Part shown: positions 9,032 through 16,984 of the stretch, piece by piece
Numbering within the stretch: the stretch's first letter is position 1
How the letters are laid out: each line of letters opens with the position of its first letter
Source: Bacillus sp. FJAT-22090
GTDB lineage: Bacteria > Bacillota > Bacilli > Bacillales_A > Planococcaceae
Length of the DNA stretch: 64,000 bases
Assembly (NCBI RefSeq): GCF_001278755.1
Contig: NZ_CP012601.1
Location: 434,001 to 498,000, forward strand
Direction: 5' to 3'
Translations under genes and position numbers: made by a program
Notes under the pieces: generated by a model
The model's database searches: none
Told to the model about the DNA's origin: nothing
What the model saw: only the letters and a program-made list of their open reading frames with translations

Positions 9032-9595
9032 ATGATAAAAAGGAGATATGGGAATCGTTCGGAATGGAAGCGAATTGTGAAAAGAAAGTATGCACAATAC
9101 TATTTGAATACTAAAGAGTTTACTGGAGTTTTAACATTATTAAATCTTGTTCAAGTTACGGAGCCTTTATGGGTGAACTATGCAGACAAAAGCATTTGTA
9201 TTGTAGATGATGGGTATAGTTGGATGCAACATTTCCCAATAGGAAATAATTACTCCATTACTACGATGTTTAATGCGAATGATGAAATTGTACAATGGTA
9301 TATAGATATATGCCATGATATAGGAACAGAAAATAATATTCCTTGGTGGGATGATTTATTTCTAGATATTATTATTTTGCCTAGTGGAGAGATAATTCTT
9401 CAAGATGAAGACGAACTGGAAGATGCTCTTTCAAATAATCTCATTGATCGGGATATGTATAATTTAGCATGGAACGAAGCCAATAGAATTACATCATTAC
9501 TAAAGGAAGATAAATTTGAGTTGCTTAAATATTCAAAAATCCATAAGGAACAGTTAGAAAAACAGCTTCATACTGTGAGGGATGTAAATGCGTAA
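9032..9595 (+). CDS. DUF402 domain protein (FomD-like barrel)
   Basis: A 187-residue protein. The central YSWMQHFPIGNNYSITTMFNANDEIVQWYIDICHDIG and the following LDIIILPSGEIILQDEDELEDAL fit the DUF402 family, whose members include nucleoside-diphosphate phosphatases such as FomD and B. subtilis YtqA/YgaC-type proteins. The pattern of acidic residues (DICHDIG, WWDDLFLDI, QDEDELEDAL) would bind divalent metals. Its 3' end overlaps the next start by eight bases, so it belongs with the GrpB-Nudix gene. A nucleotide-hydrolysing role would match that neighbour, but the activity is inferred. Confidence 0.75.
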   Translation: MIKRRYGNRSEWKRIVKRKYAQYYLNTKEFTGVLTLLNLVQVTEPLWVNYADKSICIVDDGYSWMQHFPIGNNYSITTMFNANDEIVQWYIDICHDIGTENNIPWWDDLFLDIIILPSGEIILQDEDELEDALSNNLIDRDMYNLAWNEANRITSLLKEDKFELLKYSKIHKEQLEKQLHTVRDVNA

Positions 9596-10592
9596 AGTAG
9601 AAGTTTTGCCTTATTCTGATCAATGGAAGGAACTTTTTGAGGATGAAGCAAGAAAAATAAAAGAAATATTTGGTTCAGACATTCTGGAGATCCATCATAT
9701 TGGGAGCACCTCTGTTAGAGGACTTCAAGCAAAACCAATAATAGATATGATGCCGGTAGTTAGTGATATATCTACAATTGATACATATAACGAAGCAATG
9801 ATTAAACTTGGATATATTCCAAAAGGAGAGAATGGTCTCCCAGGACGTAGATATTTTCAAAAAGGTGGCGATAATCGATCACACCATGTGCATATGTATG
9901 AAACGGGTAATACAGAAATTAAACGACACCTTGTATTTAGAGATTACTTAAGAGTTCATCCACAAGTTGCCCATGAATATGGGGAATTAAAGAATATGTT
10001 AGCAAAACAATTTCCATATAATATGGATTCGTATATTAAAGGAAAAGAAAAATTAGCATTGGAAATTCAACAAAAAGCAATGGAATGGTCAAAAGGCATC
10101 ATCAAAAGGAATTTTCATCGCGCATTTGGTGTATATGGTATATGCGTGCAACAAGAAAAACTGCTTGTTATCAATAAAAATGGTGGTCCTTACATTAACC
10201 GCTTTGATCTTCCTGGAGGGAATTTAGAAGAAAGAGAGAGTTTAGTACTAGCTTTAAAAAGAGAATTTTTAGAAGAAACAGGTTTAGAAATCGAAATTAT
10301 TAAAGCTATAGGCACTACTGATTTCATGATTTCTGCGGACTGGAGAGGTGCGACAGATGTACACCATATTGCAGTGTTTTATTTAGTTAAGCAAGTGGGT
10401 GGTGATATAGTGGAACCTGAACAATTTGAAGGACAAGACTCATTTGGAGCTGTGTGGGTTGCTGAAAATGAAATTAATGCTGAAAATGCTTCACCACTCG
10501 TACTAAAAGCAATGGAATGGTTAAGAACTGAAAGTTTAGGGATGGATGTAAACCATTACCCTAAGTTTGTAGTTAAAAAAGATTGGAGTTGA
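9588..10592 (+). CDS. GrpB-family nucleotidyltransferase-like / Nudix hydrolase fusion
   Basis: A 334-residue two-domain protein. Residues 1-170 are a GrpB/UPF0157 domain: EVLPYSDQWKELFEDEARKI, EIHHIGSTSVRGLQAKPIIDMM and a later HLVFRDYLRVHP, all typical of this nucleotidyltransferase-like fold. Residues 180-334 are a Nudix hydrolase with an intact Nudix box (GGNLEERESLVLALKREFLEETGL, fitting GX5EX7REUXEEXGU). GrpB and Nudix domains are normally separate proteins, so the fusion is notable; no stop or frameshift separates them. It likely acts on a nucleotide derivative. It overlaps the DUF402 gene and is followed, four bases after its stop, by the nitronate monooxygenase start. Confidence 0.85.
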   Translation: MRKVEVLPYSDQWKELFEDEARKIKEIFGSDILEIHHIGSTSVRGLQAKPIIDMMPVVSDISTIDTYNEAMIKLGYIPKGENGLPGRRYFQKGGDNRSHHVHMYETGNTEIKRHLVFRDYLRVHPQVAHEYGELKNMLAKQFPYNMDSYIKGKEKLALEIQQKAMEWSKGIIKRNFHRAFGVYGICVQQEKLLVINKNGGPYINRFDLPGGNLEERESLVLALKREFLEETGLEIEIIKAIGTTDFMISADWRGATDVHHIAVFYLVKQVGGDIVEPEQFEGQDSFGAVWVAENEINAENASPLVLKAMEWLRTESLGMDVNHYPKFVVKKDWS

Positions 10593-10596
10593 GTTG

Positions 10597-11673
10597 ATGT
10601 TGAAAAATGAAATTACTAGGTTAATAAAGATAGAGCATCCTATTATTCAAGCACCAATGGCTGGAGGGATAACTACTTCGAGATTAGTGGCAGCTGTTTC
10701 TAATAGTGGAGCGCTTGGAATGATTGGAGCCGGATATTTAACTCCATCTAAATTAAAAGAGCAAATCAAAGAGGTAAAGCAGTTAACATCAGAATGCTAT
10801 GGAGTAAATTTATTTGTTCCAAACTTTTTTGAGATTGATGAAGCGAAGATAAAGAAAACCAATCAATTACTAAGCAAATACAAAGTGGAATTAAACATTC
10901 AAGATGAAAATATACTTCTTCCAAGTATAGAGAATACCAAACAGACATTTATGGAACAAATACAAATTATTATGGAGGAAAAAGTTCCTATTTGTTCCTT
11001 TACTTTCGGTGTTCCATCCAAAGAAGTATTAAATGAATTAAGGAAACTAAACATTATCTCTATCGGTACGGCAACAACAGTTAAGGAAGCAATGGCAATT
11101 GAGGAACTAGGAATGAATGCTGTCGTTGTACAAGGAAGTGAAGCAGGAGGTCATAGAGGTAACTTTTTAAATGCTCACGAAGAAAGCTTGATTGGCCTAA
11201 TGTCTTTGATTCCTCAAGTAGTAGATCGTGTAAAGATACCTGTTATAGCTGCTGGGGGAATTATGGATGGTAGAGGACTAATGGCTTCTTTAAGCTTAGG
11301 TGCATGTGCTGTCCAAATGGGTACTGCGTTTTTAACCTGTGAGGAAAGTGGTGCTCAACCAATACATAAAGAAGCAATACTCGAAGCAAAAGATGAAGAT
11401 ATAACGTTAACTAATGCTTTTTCAGGTAAATGGGCAAGAGGGATTAAAAATAAATTTATAATAGAAATGCACAAAAATGAAACTGATATTCCAATTTTTC
11501 CTATACAAAATACATTGACACAATCGATTCGAAAGACATCTTCTGATCAACATAATAAAGAATTTATGTCTCTTTGGTCTGGTCAAAGCCCCTTACTTGC
11601 TAGAACGGAGACAGCGGAAGCATTAATACAGCGGATCATAAAAGAAGCAAAAGGAATAAATATAAACATGTAA
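10597..11673 (+). CDS. Nitronate monooxygenase (2-nitropropane dioxygenase family)
   Basis: A 358-residue FMN-dependent TIM-barrel protein. It starts with IKIEHPIIQAPMAGGITTSRLVAAVSNSGALG, has YGVNLFVPN, the catalytic-region QGSEAGGHRG (His conserved) and the phosphate-binding IPVIAAGGIMDGRGLMASLSLGACAVQMGTAFL, all diagnostic of the family. It oxidises alkyl nitronates such as propionate-3-nitronate. ATG at 10597 with GGAG eight bases upstream is preferred over a TTG three bases earlier. Last gene of the operon beginning near 8786. Confidence 0.9.
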   Translation: MLKNEITRLIKIEHPIIQAPMAGGITTSRLVAAVSNSGALGMIGAGYLTPSKLKEQIKEVKQLTSECYGVNLFVPNFFEIDEAKIKKTNQLLSKYKVELNIQDENILLPSIENTKQTFMEQIQIIMEEKVPICSFTFGVPSKEVLNELRKLNIISIGTATTVKEAMAIEELGMNAVVVQGSEAGGHRGNFLNAHEESLIGLMSLIPQVVDRVKIPVIAAGGIMDGRGLMASLSLGACAVQMGTAFLTCEESGAQPIHKEAILEAKDEDITLTNAFSGKWARGIKNKFIIEMHKNETDIPIFPIQNTLTQSIRKTSSDQHNKEFMSLWSGQSPLLARTETAEALIQRIIKEAKGININM

Positions 11674-11680
11674 AAACAAA

Positions 11681-12174
11681 GGGGCTGTCCAATAATTCCC
11701 TAAAATAATGCAAATGGAGAAAAACGACTTACATTATAAGAAATTTGGCGGTTTTTTTGTATACTTTTTTCATAAAAAGATCCTATTTTATTATATTTTA
11801 GATTGAGAGAAGTAATTGATTGGAGTGAAAGGCGGAGACTCCTGCGGGAAAGCGAGATAGTCCGAGACCCCGTACATAGCGCTAGAGAGGAAGGAAGGCT
11901 AAGGCCGCCTCTTCAAACGGAAGGCAATCTAAGTTCGCCGCGTCCTGCTCCTGCGCAAAGCTCGTCGCAAAAGAACTTTTGCGGCAACGATTGCATGACC
12001 CACATCCTGTGGGCCTCAACGCCTTCATGACCAACATCGTGTTGGCCTGAGGAGGCTCGGCGTTCGTTCGCGGAAAGCGTGCCCCTGGAACGGAAATAAT
12101 CGTCATTTTATTAGAAGCTACGAAGAAAGAGGCTGCCCCTAAAAGTCATTTTTTATGACTTTCAAGACAGCCCC
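11681..12174. repeat. GC-rich mosaic intergenic repeat, copy 1 (MITE-like ends)
   Basis: A noncoding block between convergent genes, bounded by GGGGCTGTC (11681-11689) and its reverse complement GACAGCCCC (12166-12174). It is clearly GC-richer than its surroundings. The segment 11893-12015 (GAAGGCTAAGG..., CTAAGTTCGCCGCGTCCTGC, CTCCTGCGCAAAGCTCGTCG) recurs with few changes at 29420-29545. Two small hairpins (CCCACATCCTGTGGG and CCAACATCGTGTTGG) occur about 12000-12045. No transposase is present. Open frames here lack ribosome binding sites. Confidence 0.75.
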
Positions 12175-12176
12175 AT
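12131..12176 (-). terminator. Terminator after the second GNAT gene
   Basis: An imperfect long hairpin joining GGGGCTGTCTTGAAAGTCAT with ATGACTTTTAGGGGCAGCC, read on the reverse strand. It overlaps the right end of the mosaic repeat. Confidence 0.65.
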
Positions 12177-12179
12177 TTT

Positions 12180-12692
12180 CTAGTTTGATACAATAATGTA
12201 TTCATAATAAGGCTCATCTTGTTGCGTATCATCAAACCATTTCATGCCTTTATAAGTAAAACCAATCTTTTCTAGTATTTTGAGTGAACCTTTATTCTCT
12301 GGACTCGCTGATGCTGTAACCTTTTGAATATTTGTGTGACTTTTAGCTAATTCTAAGCAAGCCTTAGCAGCTTCAGATGCAAAACCTTTTCCCCAAGATG
12401 ATTGAATGAAATGATAAATTAATTCAACTTCTTTCATGGAGCCAGTTATATTAAACCCTGCAGAACCAATAACCTCATTCGTCTCTTTTACTATTACAGC
12501 GTAAACGGATAACCCGAGGACTTCATGACATTTACGATAACCTGCGATCACTTGAGACAATAGTTCATGTGGGGTAGGTCCATCACATAATGCCATCACT
12601 TCTTGATTGCCCCAAAAATGTTTTGCAGACTCTATATGTTCTTCTTCAAATACGCATAAATACAATCGAGCAGTTTCCATTACAATCTTCAA
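12180..12692 (-). CDS. GNAT acetyltransferase
   Basis: About 170 residues. The acetyl-CoA site is QSSWGKGFASEAAKACLELAKSH, and ENKGSLKILEKIGFTYKGMKWF is the typical C-terminal helix and strand of RimJ/RimL-like enzymes. I place the start at the TTG at 12692 because AAGGAG lies seven bases before it; the ATG at 12680 is twelve bases further in and is the alternative. The acceptor is unknown. It resembles the GNAT gene at 8131 in family but not closely in sequence. It converges on the nitronate monooxygenase operon and diverges from the urocanase-like gene. Confidence 0.8.
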   Translation of the reverse strand: MKIVMETARLYLCVFEEEHIESAKHFWGNQEVMALCDGPTPHELLSQVIAGYRKCHEVLGLSVYAVIVKETNEVIGSAGFNITGSMKEVELIYHFIQSSWGKGFASEAAKACLELAKSHTNIQKVTASASPENKGSLKILEKIGFTYKGMKWFDDTQQDEPYYEYIIVSN

Positions 12693-12760
12693 ATCCCCAC
12701 TCCTTTTCACTGTTATCAATCTATAAATATGTTATCATGTCCTGTTTGCCTTTTATAGAA

Positions 12761-12802
12761 AATATTATCTGCATTTTTTTTCACTTCGCAAATATTATCT
12801 GC
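12761..12802 (+). promoter_or_regulatory. Putative upstream activator sites before the first urocanase-like gene
   Basis: AATATTATCTGC occurs at 12761-12772 and again at 12791-12802, exactly 30 bases apart (about three helical turns) and each followed by a T-run. They lie about 220-280 bases upstream of the sigma-54 promoter, the usual distance for enhancer-binding protein sites. Related ATCTGCA sequences occur before the second copy. Confidence 0.45.
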
Positions 12803-13022
12803 TTTTTTTTAAAGAAATGAAATTCTGATATCTCATTTAACTAAAAATAAACTAATCGGAATTTGTGAATGTGTACAAGATTGATTAAATTACAAGTTTC
12901 TTATTCTGAGGCTCTATTAAAACATGCTCTTTGTTAGCTCTTGCAGTCTCTCACATAGATACGCTTTTCCCACTGAAATCAATAGCAATATATAACTTAA
13001 TTTTTTCTAATAAAATCGTATG

Positions 13023-13040
13023 TTGGCACGACACTTGCAT
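13023..13040 (+). promoter_or_regulatory. sigma-54 (-24/-12) promoter of urocanase-like gene 1
   Basis: TTGGCACGACACTTGCAT matches the consensus TGGCAC-N5-TTGCW exactly, with GG at -24 and GC at -12. The start codon is 46 bases downstream. Transcription should require RpoN and an AAA+ activator, both encoded nearby. Confidence 0.92.
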
Positions 13041-13086
13041 TATTAAAAGTGTATCAACAAAATTTTATTATTAGGAGGAATTAATA

Positions 13087-14811
13087 ATGACAACACCTGA
13101 AATCTTATATTCCGTGAAAGCACAAAGAGGACCTGAGTTACGTTGTAAAGGATGGAGACAGGAATCCATCCTACGTATGCTTGAAAATAACATGGAAAAC
13201 GCAGAAAAACCAGAAGAGCTGGTCATCTATGGGGGAATCGGGAAAGCTGCACGCAACTGGGAATCCTATCATGCCATCGTGAAATCCTTAAAAGAGTTAG
13301 AGGATGATGAGACATTGGTCGTGCAATCTGGGATGCCGGTGGCGATCTTCAAGACACATAAGTATGCCCCGACCGTGGTGATGGCAACGACGAACATCAT
13401 GAAAGCAGATTGGCCGACATTCTACGATCTACAAGATAAAAACCTAACGATCTATGCGAACTATACAGCGGCGCCTTGGGAGTATATCGGTACCCAAGGG
13501 GTTATCCAAGGAACATTTGAAACACTTTCGGCGATTGCACGCCTGCATTACAATGATTCACTCGTTGGAAAAATTCTACTTACTGCAGGAGCAGGAGGGA
13601 TGGGCGGGAATCAAACACGTGCGATGACGATGCATGGGGGTGTTGCCATCCTTTGTGACTCGAACATCGAAATCATTCAACGTCGTATCGACAAAGGCTT
13701 CATCGATGAGGTTGCGGGATCGCTGGACGAGGCGATTGCGAAGGCGAAGGAATATGCGGCTGCTGGGAAACCGCTTGGCATCGCAGTCGTAGGAAATGCG
13801 GCTGATATTTTTGAGGAAGTGCTTGAAAAAGGATGGCTACCAGACATATCTACTTCCATGACCCCAGGGCATGACCCAATCTCTTACTTACCAGCTGGTT
13901 ATACCGTGGAACAAGCGGAAGAGTTACGTGATTCCAACCGTGAACTTTACCTGGAAAAAGCACGTGAGACAATGGTCCGTGAATTGAAGGCGCTTATCAA
14001 ATTCATGGATTTGGGTGTCCATTCATTCGAATACGGAACAAGCCACCGCAAAGAATGCATCGATGCTGGAATGGACGAAAAAGAGGCGAAGCGACTACCG
14101 GGCTTCGTGGCAGAATATATCCGCCCGCTGTTCTGTGAGGGACGAGGACCATTCCGATGGGTTTGCCTATCGGGTGAGGCAGAGGACTTACGCAAGATTG
14201 ACGACATGATCCTCGAGAAATTCAGTGACGACCACCTGGTGACACGTTGGATCAAGCTCGCGAAGAAACATATCCCGATCGAAGCGCTACCTGCGCGTAT
14301 TTGTTACATGGGCTTCGGTCAACGCAAGGCCTTCGCATTAGAAGTGAACGACATGATCCGTCGCGGAGAACTAGCAGGACCTGTGGCATTCTCCCGTGAC
14401 AACCTGGATTCTGGTTCGATCGTGAACCCGACATTCGAATCAGAAAACATGAAAGACGGCAGTGACTTGATCTCTGACTGGCCGATGTTGAACGGACTTT
14501 TAAACGCAGTAGGCATGTGTGACCTCATCGCGATCCAAGCGAACTATTCAATGGGGGAGGCAGTTCATACAGGCGTGACGATGGTTGCGGATGGAACAGC
14601 AGAATCGGATATGAGACTCGAGGTGGCGATGACCGTAGACTCAGGCATAGGGGTTGTTCGTCACGCACAGGCGGGTTATGAAATTGCACAGGACGTAGCG
14701 AACGGAAAAGGAAAATTAACAGAGGAGAGCATCAAGATCCCATTATGGTGGAAGCGTGAAGCGACATTTGGACCTAAAGATATAAAGAAAGAAGAAGCTA
14801 GAGTGAAATAA
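13087..14811 (+). CDS. Urocanase-family hydratase, copy 1 (divergent HutU)
   Basis: A 574-residue member of the urocanase family (canonical HutU is about 552-560). Conserved features: the NAD loop GAGGMGGNQ (168-176), YGGIGKAARNW, the catalytic-region LPARICYMGFG with Cys406, and MKDGSDLISDWP. Divergent features: canonical FQGLP is IEALP; HHGGGVGxGYS is replaced by IQANYSMGE (483-491); YGQMTAGSW is YANYTAAPW; FDYGNN is FEYGTS; SAHDPL is TPGHDPI. These positions line the NAD and substrate site, so the substrate may not be plain urocanate. Base composition is visibly GC-richer (about 45-50% by eye) than neighbours. AGGAGG precedes the ATG; sigma-54 promoter at 13023. Confidence 0.85.
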   Translation: MTTPEILYSVKAQRGPELRCKGWRQESILRMLENNMENAEKPEELVIYGGIGKAARNWESYHAIVKSLKELEDDETLVVQSGMPVAIFKTHKYAPTVVMATTNIMKADWPTFYDLQDKNLTIYANYTAAPWEYIGTQGVIQGTFETLSAIARLHYNDSLVGKILLTAGAGGMGGNQTRAMTMHGGVAILCDSNIEIIQRRIDKGFIDEVAGSLDEAIAKAKEYAAAGKPLGIAVVGNAADIFEEVLEKGWLPDISTSMTPGHDPISYLPAGYTVEQAEELRDSNRELYLEKARETMVRELKALIKFMDLGVHSFEYGTSHRKECIDAGMDEKEAKRLPGFVAEYIRPLFCEGRGPFRWVCLSGEAEDLRKIDDMILEKFSDDHLVTRWIKLAKKHIPIEALPARICYMGFGQRKAFALEVNDMIRRGELAGPVAFSRDNLDSGSIVNPTFESENMKDGSDLISDWPMLNGLLNAVGMCDLIAIQANYSMGEAVHTGVTMVADGTAESDMRLEVAMTVDSGIGVVRHAQAGYEIAQDVANGKGKLTEESIKIPLWWKREATFGPKDIKKEEARVK

Positions 14812-14817
14812 AATACA

Positions 14818-14849
14818 AAACAGAACGGCATTAAGCCGTTCTGTTTTTT
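14818..14849 (+). terminator. Terminator after urocanase-like gene 1
   Basis: AACAGAACGGC, loop ATTAA, GCCGTTCTGTT and a T-tract. Copy 1 is therefore a monocistronic transcript. Confidence 0.9.
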
Positions 14850-14918
14850 GATGCGCATTTGTGACCATTGCAATGGCAAATAGATACGTAAAATCCTGTA
14901 TGATATTTATCCCTTCAT

Positions 14919-16628
14919 TTAAATAGTAGGTTTTTCAAGATCATGCTTTTTAATATGATACTGTAGACTTTGGCGTGTAATGCCAAGTTTTTTTGCAGCT
15001 CTAGATACATTCCAATTTGATTGTACTAATGTTGTTTCGATTAATTGTCTTTCCGTACTATTAAAGATTTTTTTAAGAGGTCTTTGAGTGTCCTCTCGCT
15101 GATTATAGGAAGTATTGGAATACATCATTATTTTTCCACGCATATAAGATGGAAGGTGCTCAATATCAATAGTTTCACCGTTTTCTGGAACTCGAATAAT
15201 GATGTTTTCAATCAAATGTTCTAATTCTCTAATATTTCCTGGCCAAGTATAATGAAGAAGACTTTTTCGTAACCAATCGGAAAGTGGTGGAACTGTTTTT
15301 GATAATTTTGCTTGATAAGTATCTAAAAAATAATTTATAAAAAAATGTACATCTTCAATTCGATCTCTAAGTGGTGGAATGTATAAACTTGTATGTGCAA
15401 TTCGATAAAATAAATCTAGTCGCATCCTATTTTCTGCAATAAGTTTTTCGGGATCTTCGTTACACGCACTTATAATAGTACATTTTACAGGTGCAACTTC
15501 GTTAGAGCCTACTTTACGAACTAGCCTTTCTTGTAGGACACGCATTAATTTTGTTTGCAAAGTAATGGGCATCGAGTTAATTTCATCTAAAAATAAGGTG
15601 CCATCTTGTGCATATTCAAATAATCCCATTTGGTCTGTAGCACCTGTAAATGCACCTTTTACTGTTCCAAATAACGTACTTTCGAGTAAATTTTCTGGGA
15701 TTGCAGCACAATTTATTGCAACGAATGGTTTATTTGCCCGCGGACTATGGTTATGCATACTTTGCGCAAATAACTCTTTTCCAGTACCAGTCTCGCCTAC
15801 AATTAATGTATCCGCATTATGTATAGAAACATTTTGAGCTTCTTTTATAAGTTCTAATAGAGGAAGGCTTTTTCCCTTAATATCATTAAATGTAAAAATA
15901 GTGCCATTCTTAGAATGGACTTTATCTTCGCTTGAAACATTTGCTTGTCTTTTTAGTTCGATTGTTTCGTGCAGTCGGTCTTTCAATTTTGATTCATTCG
16001 TGCTGATAGAAAATACTGAAATGGTTTTCCCGTCTTTTTGGATAGGAAATGTACTATAGTTAACGTATTTAGGTATACCATTAATTTTTGAATGTGCCCG
16101 ATATCTAGAATAGATAGGTTTTCCTGTTTTAAATGTATGTCGATGTTCCGAGTATTGCGGATTGTAATTATAGACAGACCATAAATGTTTACCTATTATA
16201 TCCTTGCTAGATAAACCTTCCATTTTCTCTTGAGCATCATTATACAAAGTAATTTCTCCTTCTGAATTACTCATCATAACTCCTTCATCAAGAGCTTCAA
16301 TAATTTTTTCTAAGCAAAACAATCTTTCCTCTATATAAGTTATATCGCTTTCCGAATATTTTAGGCATAAAAAAATAATAGAACAATCGGAAGAAAAAAC
16401 TTTCACATCTACTGATAACTTTCTTCCATCTAATTGAAGAGTAAATGATTCATTGTTGTTAAACTGGTTGTAATCACAGTCAATAAAACTACTAATAGCC
16501 ATTCCATTTGAGATCTTAATAGGAAAGTCCATATCTAAGTCATACCAAAGAATATCATGATTCTCGTTTAGTGCAATCACTCCATCTACAAAACTTCGAA
16601 TAATTGATCCGATAGATGCTACAGTCAT
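14919..16628 (-). CDS. PAS-domain sigma-54-dependent transcriptional activator
   Basis: About 569 residues from the ATG at 16628, which follows GGGAG; an in-frame ATG 26 codons upstream lacks a site. An N-terminal sensor with a PAS domain (about 100-215; EGVMMSNSEGEITLYNDAQE) is followed by an AAA+ domain with Walker A GETGTGKE (278-285), the sigma-54 contact loop GAFTGA (325-330) and Walker B TLFLDEI (344-350), then a Fis-type helix-turn-helix (ATTL-like VQSNWNVSRAAKKLGITRQSLQYHIKK) at the C-terminus. It resembles RocR and BkdR. Lying between two sigma-54 promoters, it very probably activates both. The PAS domain may sense the pathway substrate. Confidence 0.92.
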   Translation of the reverse strand: MTVASIGSIIRSFVDGVIALNENHDILWYDLDMDFPIKISNGMAISSFIDCDYNQFNNNESFTLQLDGRKLSVDVKVFSSDCSIIFLCLKYSESDITYIEERLFCLEKIIEALDEGVMMSNSEGEITLYNDAQEKMEGLSSKDIIGKHLWSVYNYNPQYSEHRHTFKTGKPIYSRYRAHSKINGIPKYVNYSTFPIQKDGKTISVFSISTNESKLKDRLHETIELKRQANVSSEDKVHSKNGTIFTFNDIKGKSLPLLELIKEAQNVSIHNADTLIVGETGTGKELFAQSMHNHSPRANKPFVAINCAAIPENLLESTLFGTVKGAFTGATDQMGLFEYAQDGTLFLDEINSMPITLQTKLMRVLQERLVRKVGSNEVAPVKCTIISACNEDPEKLIAENRMRLDLFYRIAHTSLYIPPLRDRIEDVHFFINYFLDTYQAKLSKTVPPLSDWLRKSLLHYTWPGNIRELEHLIENIIIRVPENGETIDIEHLPSYMRGKIMMYSNTSYNQREDTQRPLKKIFNSTERQLIETTLVQSNWNVSRAAKKLGITRQSLQYHIKKHDLEKPTI

Positions 16629-16710
16629 GGTAGTTTTACTCCCTTCCATAAATAAAATTATCAATAGTATAACATAATTCTTCTGACTATTTAGAAGAGT
16701 CTGCATGTAA

Positions 16711-16800
16711 AATTTATCTGCACCTAATAAAACTCAACTCTCTCTATATGTTTTGATAAATAAATAAAATTATTTAATTGGAAGTAAAAAAATATCTGCA
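16711..16800. promoter_or_regulatory. Putative activator sites before urocanase-like gene 2
   Basis: AATTTATCTGCA (16711-16722) and AAATATCTGCA (16790-16800) resemble the AATATTATCTGC pair before copy 1. They lie in the gap between the divergent activator gene and the sigma-54 promoter at 16921. The remainder of 16629-16984 is AT-rich. Confidence 0.4.
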
Positions 16801-16919
16801 GTGTTTTGAATGATTTTGGCATCTCTCTATCTATCAAAATTTCGGTGATAACAAAAATAGACTTATAAAATCAAATGAATTTACGGAATTTTAAAATAGT
16901 TTCAAAAAGATTTAGAAAA

Positions 16920-16937
16920 TTGGCACGGCTCTTGCAT
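16920..16937 (+). promoter_or_regulatory. sigma-54 (-24/-12) promoter of urocanase-like gene 2
   Basis: TTGGCACGGCTCTTGCAT again fits TGGCAC-N5-TTGCW exactly. The start codon is 47 bases downstream, the same geometry as copy 1. It probably also drives the long catabolic operon to 29050, subject to the hairpin at 18796. Confidence 0.92.
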
Positions 16938-16984
16938 TATAAAAATGTGTAGAAAACAATTTTATAATTTAGGAGGAAATAGTA

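Noticed and set aside
11803-12106. Open frames of about 75 codons on both strands inside the GC-rich repeat
   Set aside because: No ribosome binding sites, no recognisable protein, and the same DNA recurs as a noncoding repeat elsewhere.
13677-14528. Several long open frames antisense to the urocanase-like genes
   Set aside because: By-products of the GC-rich coding sequence; they repeat in both copies without start signals.
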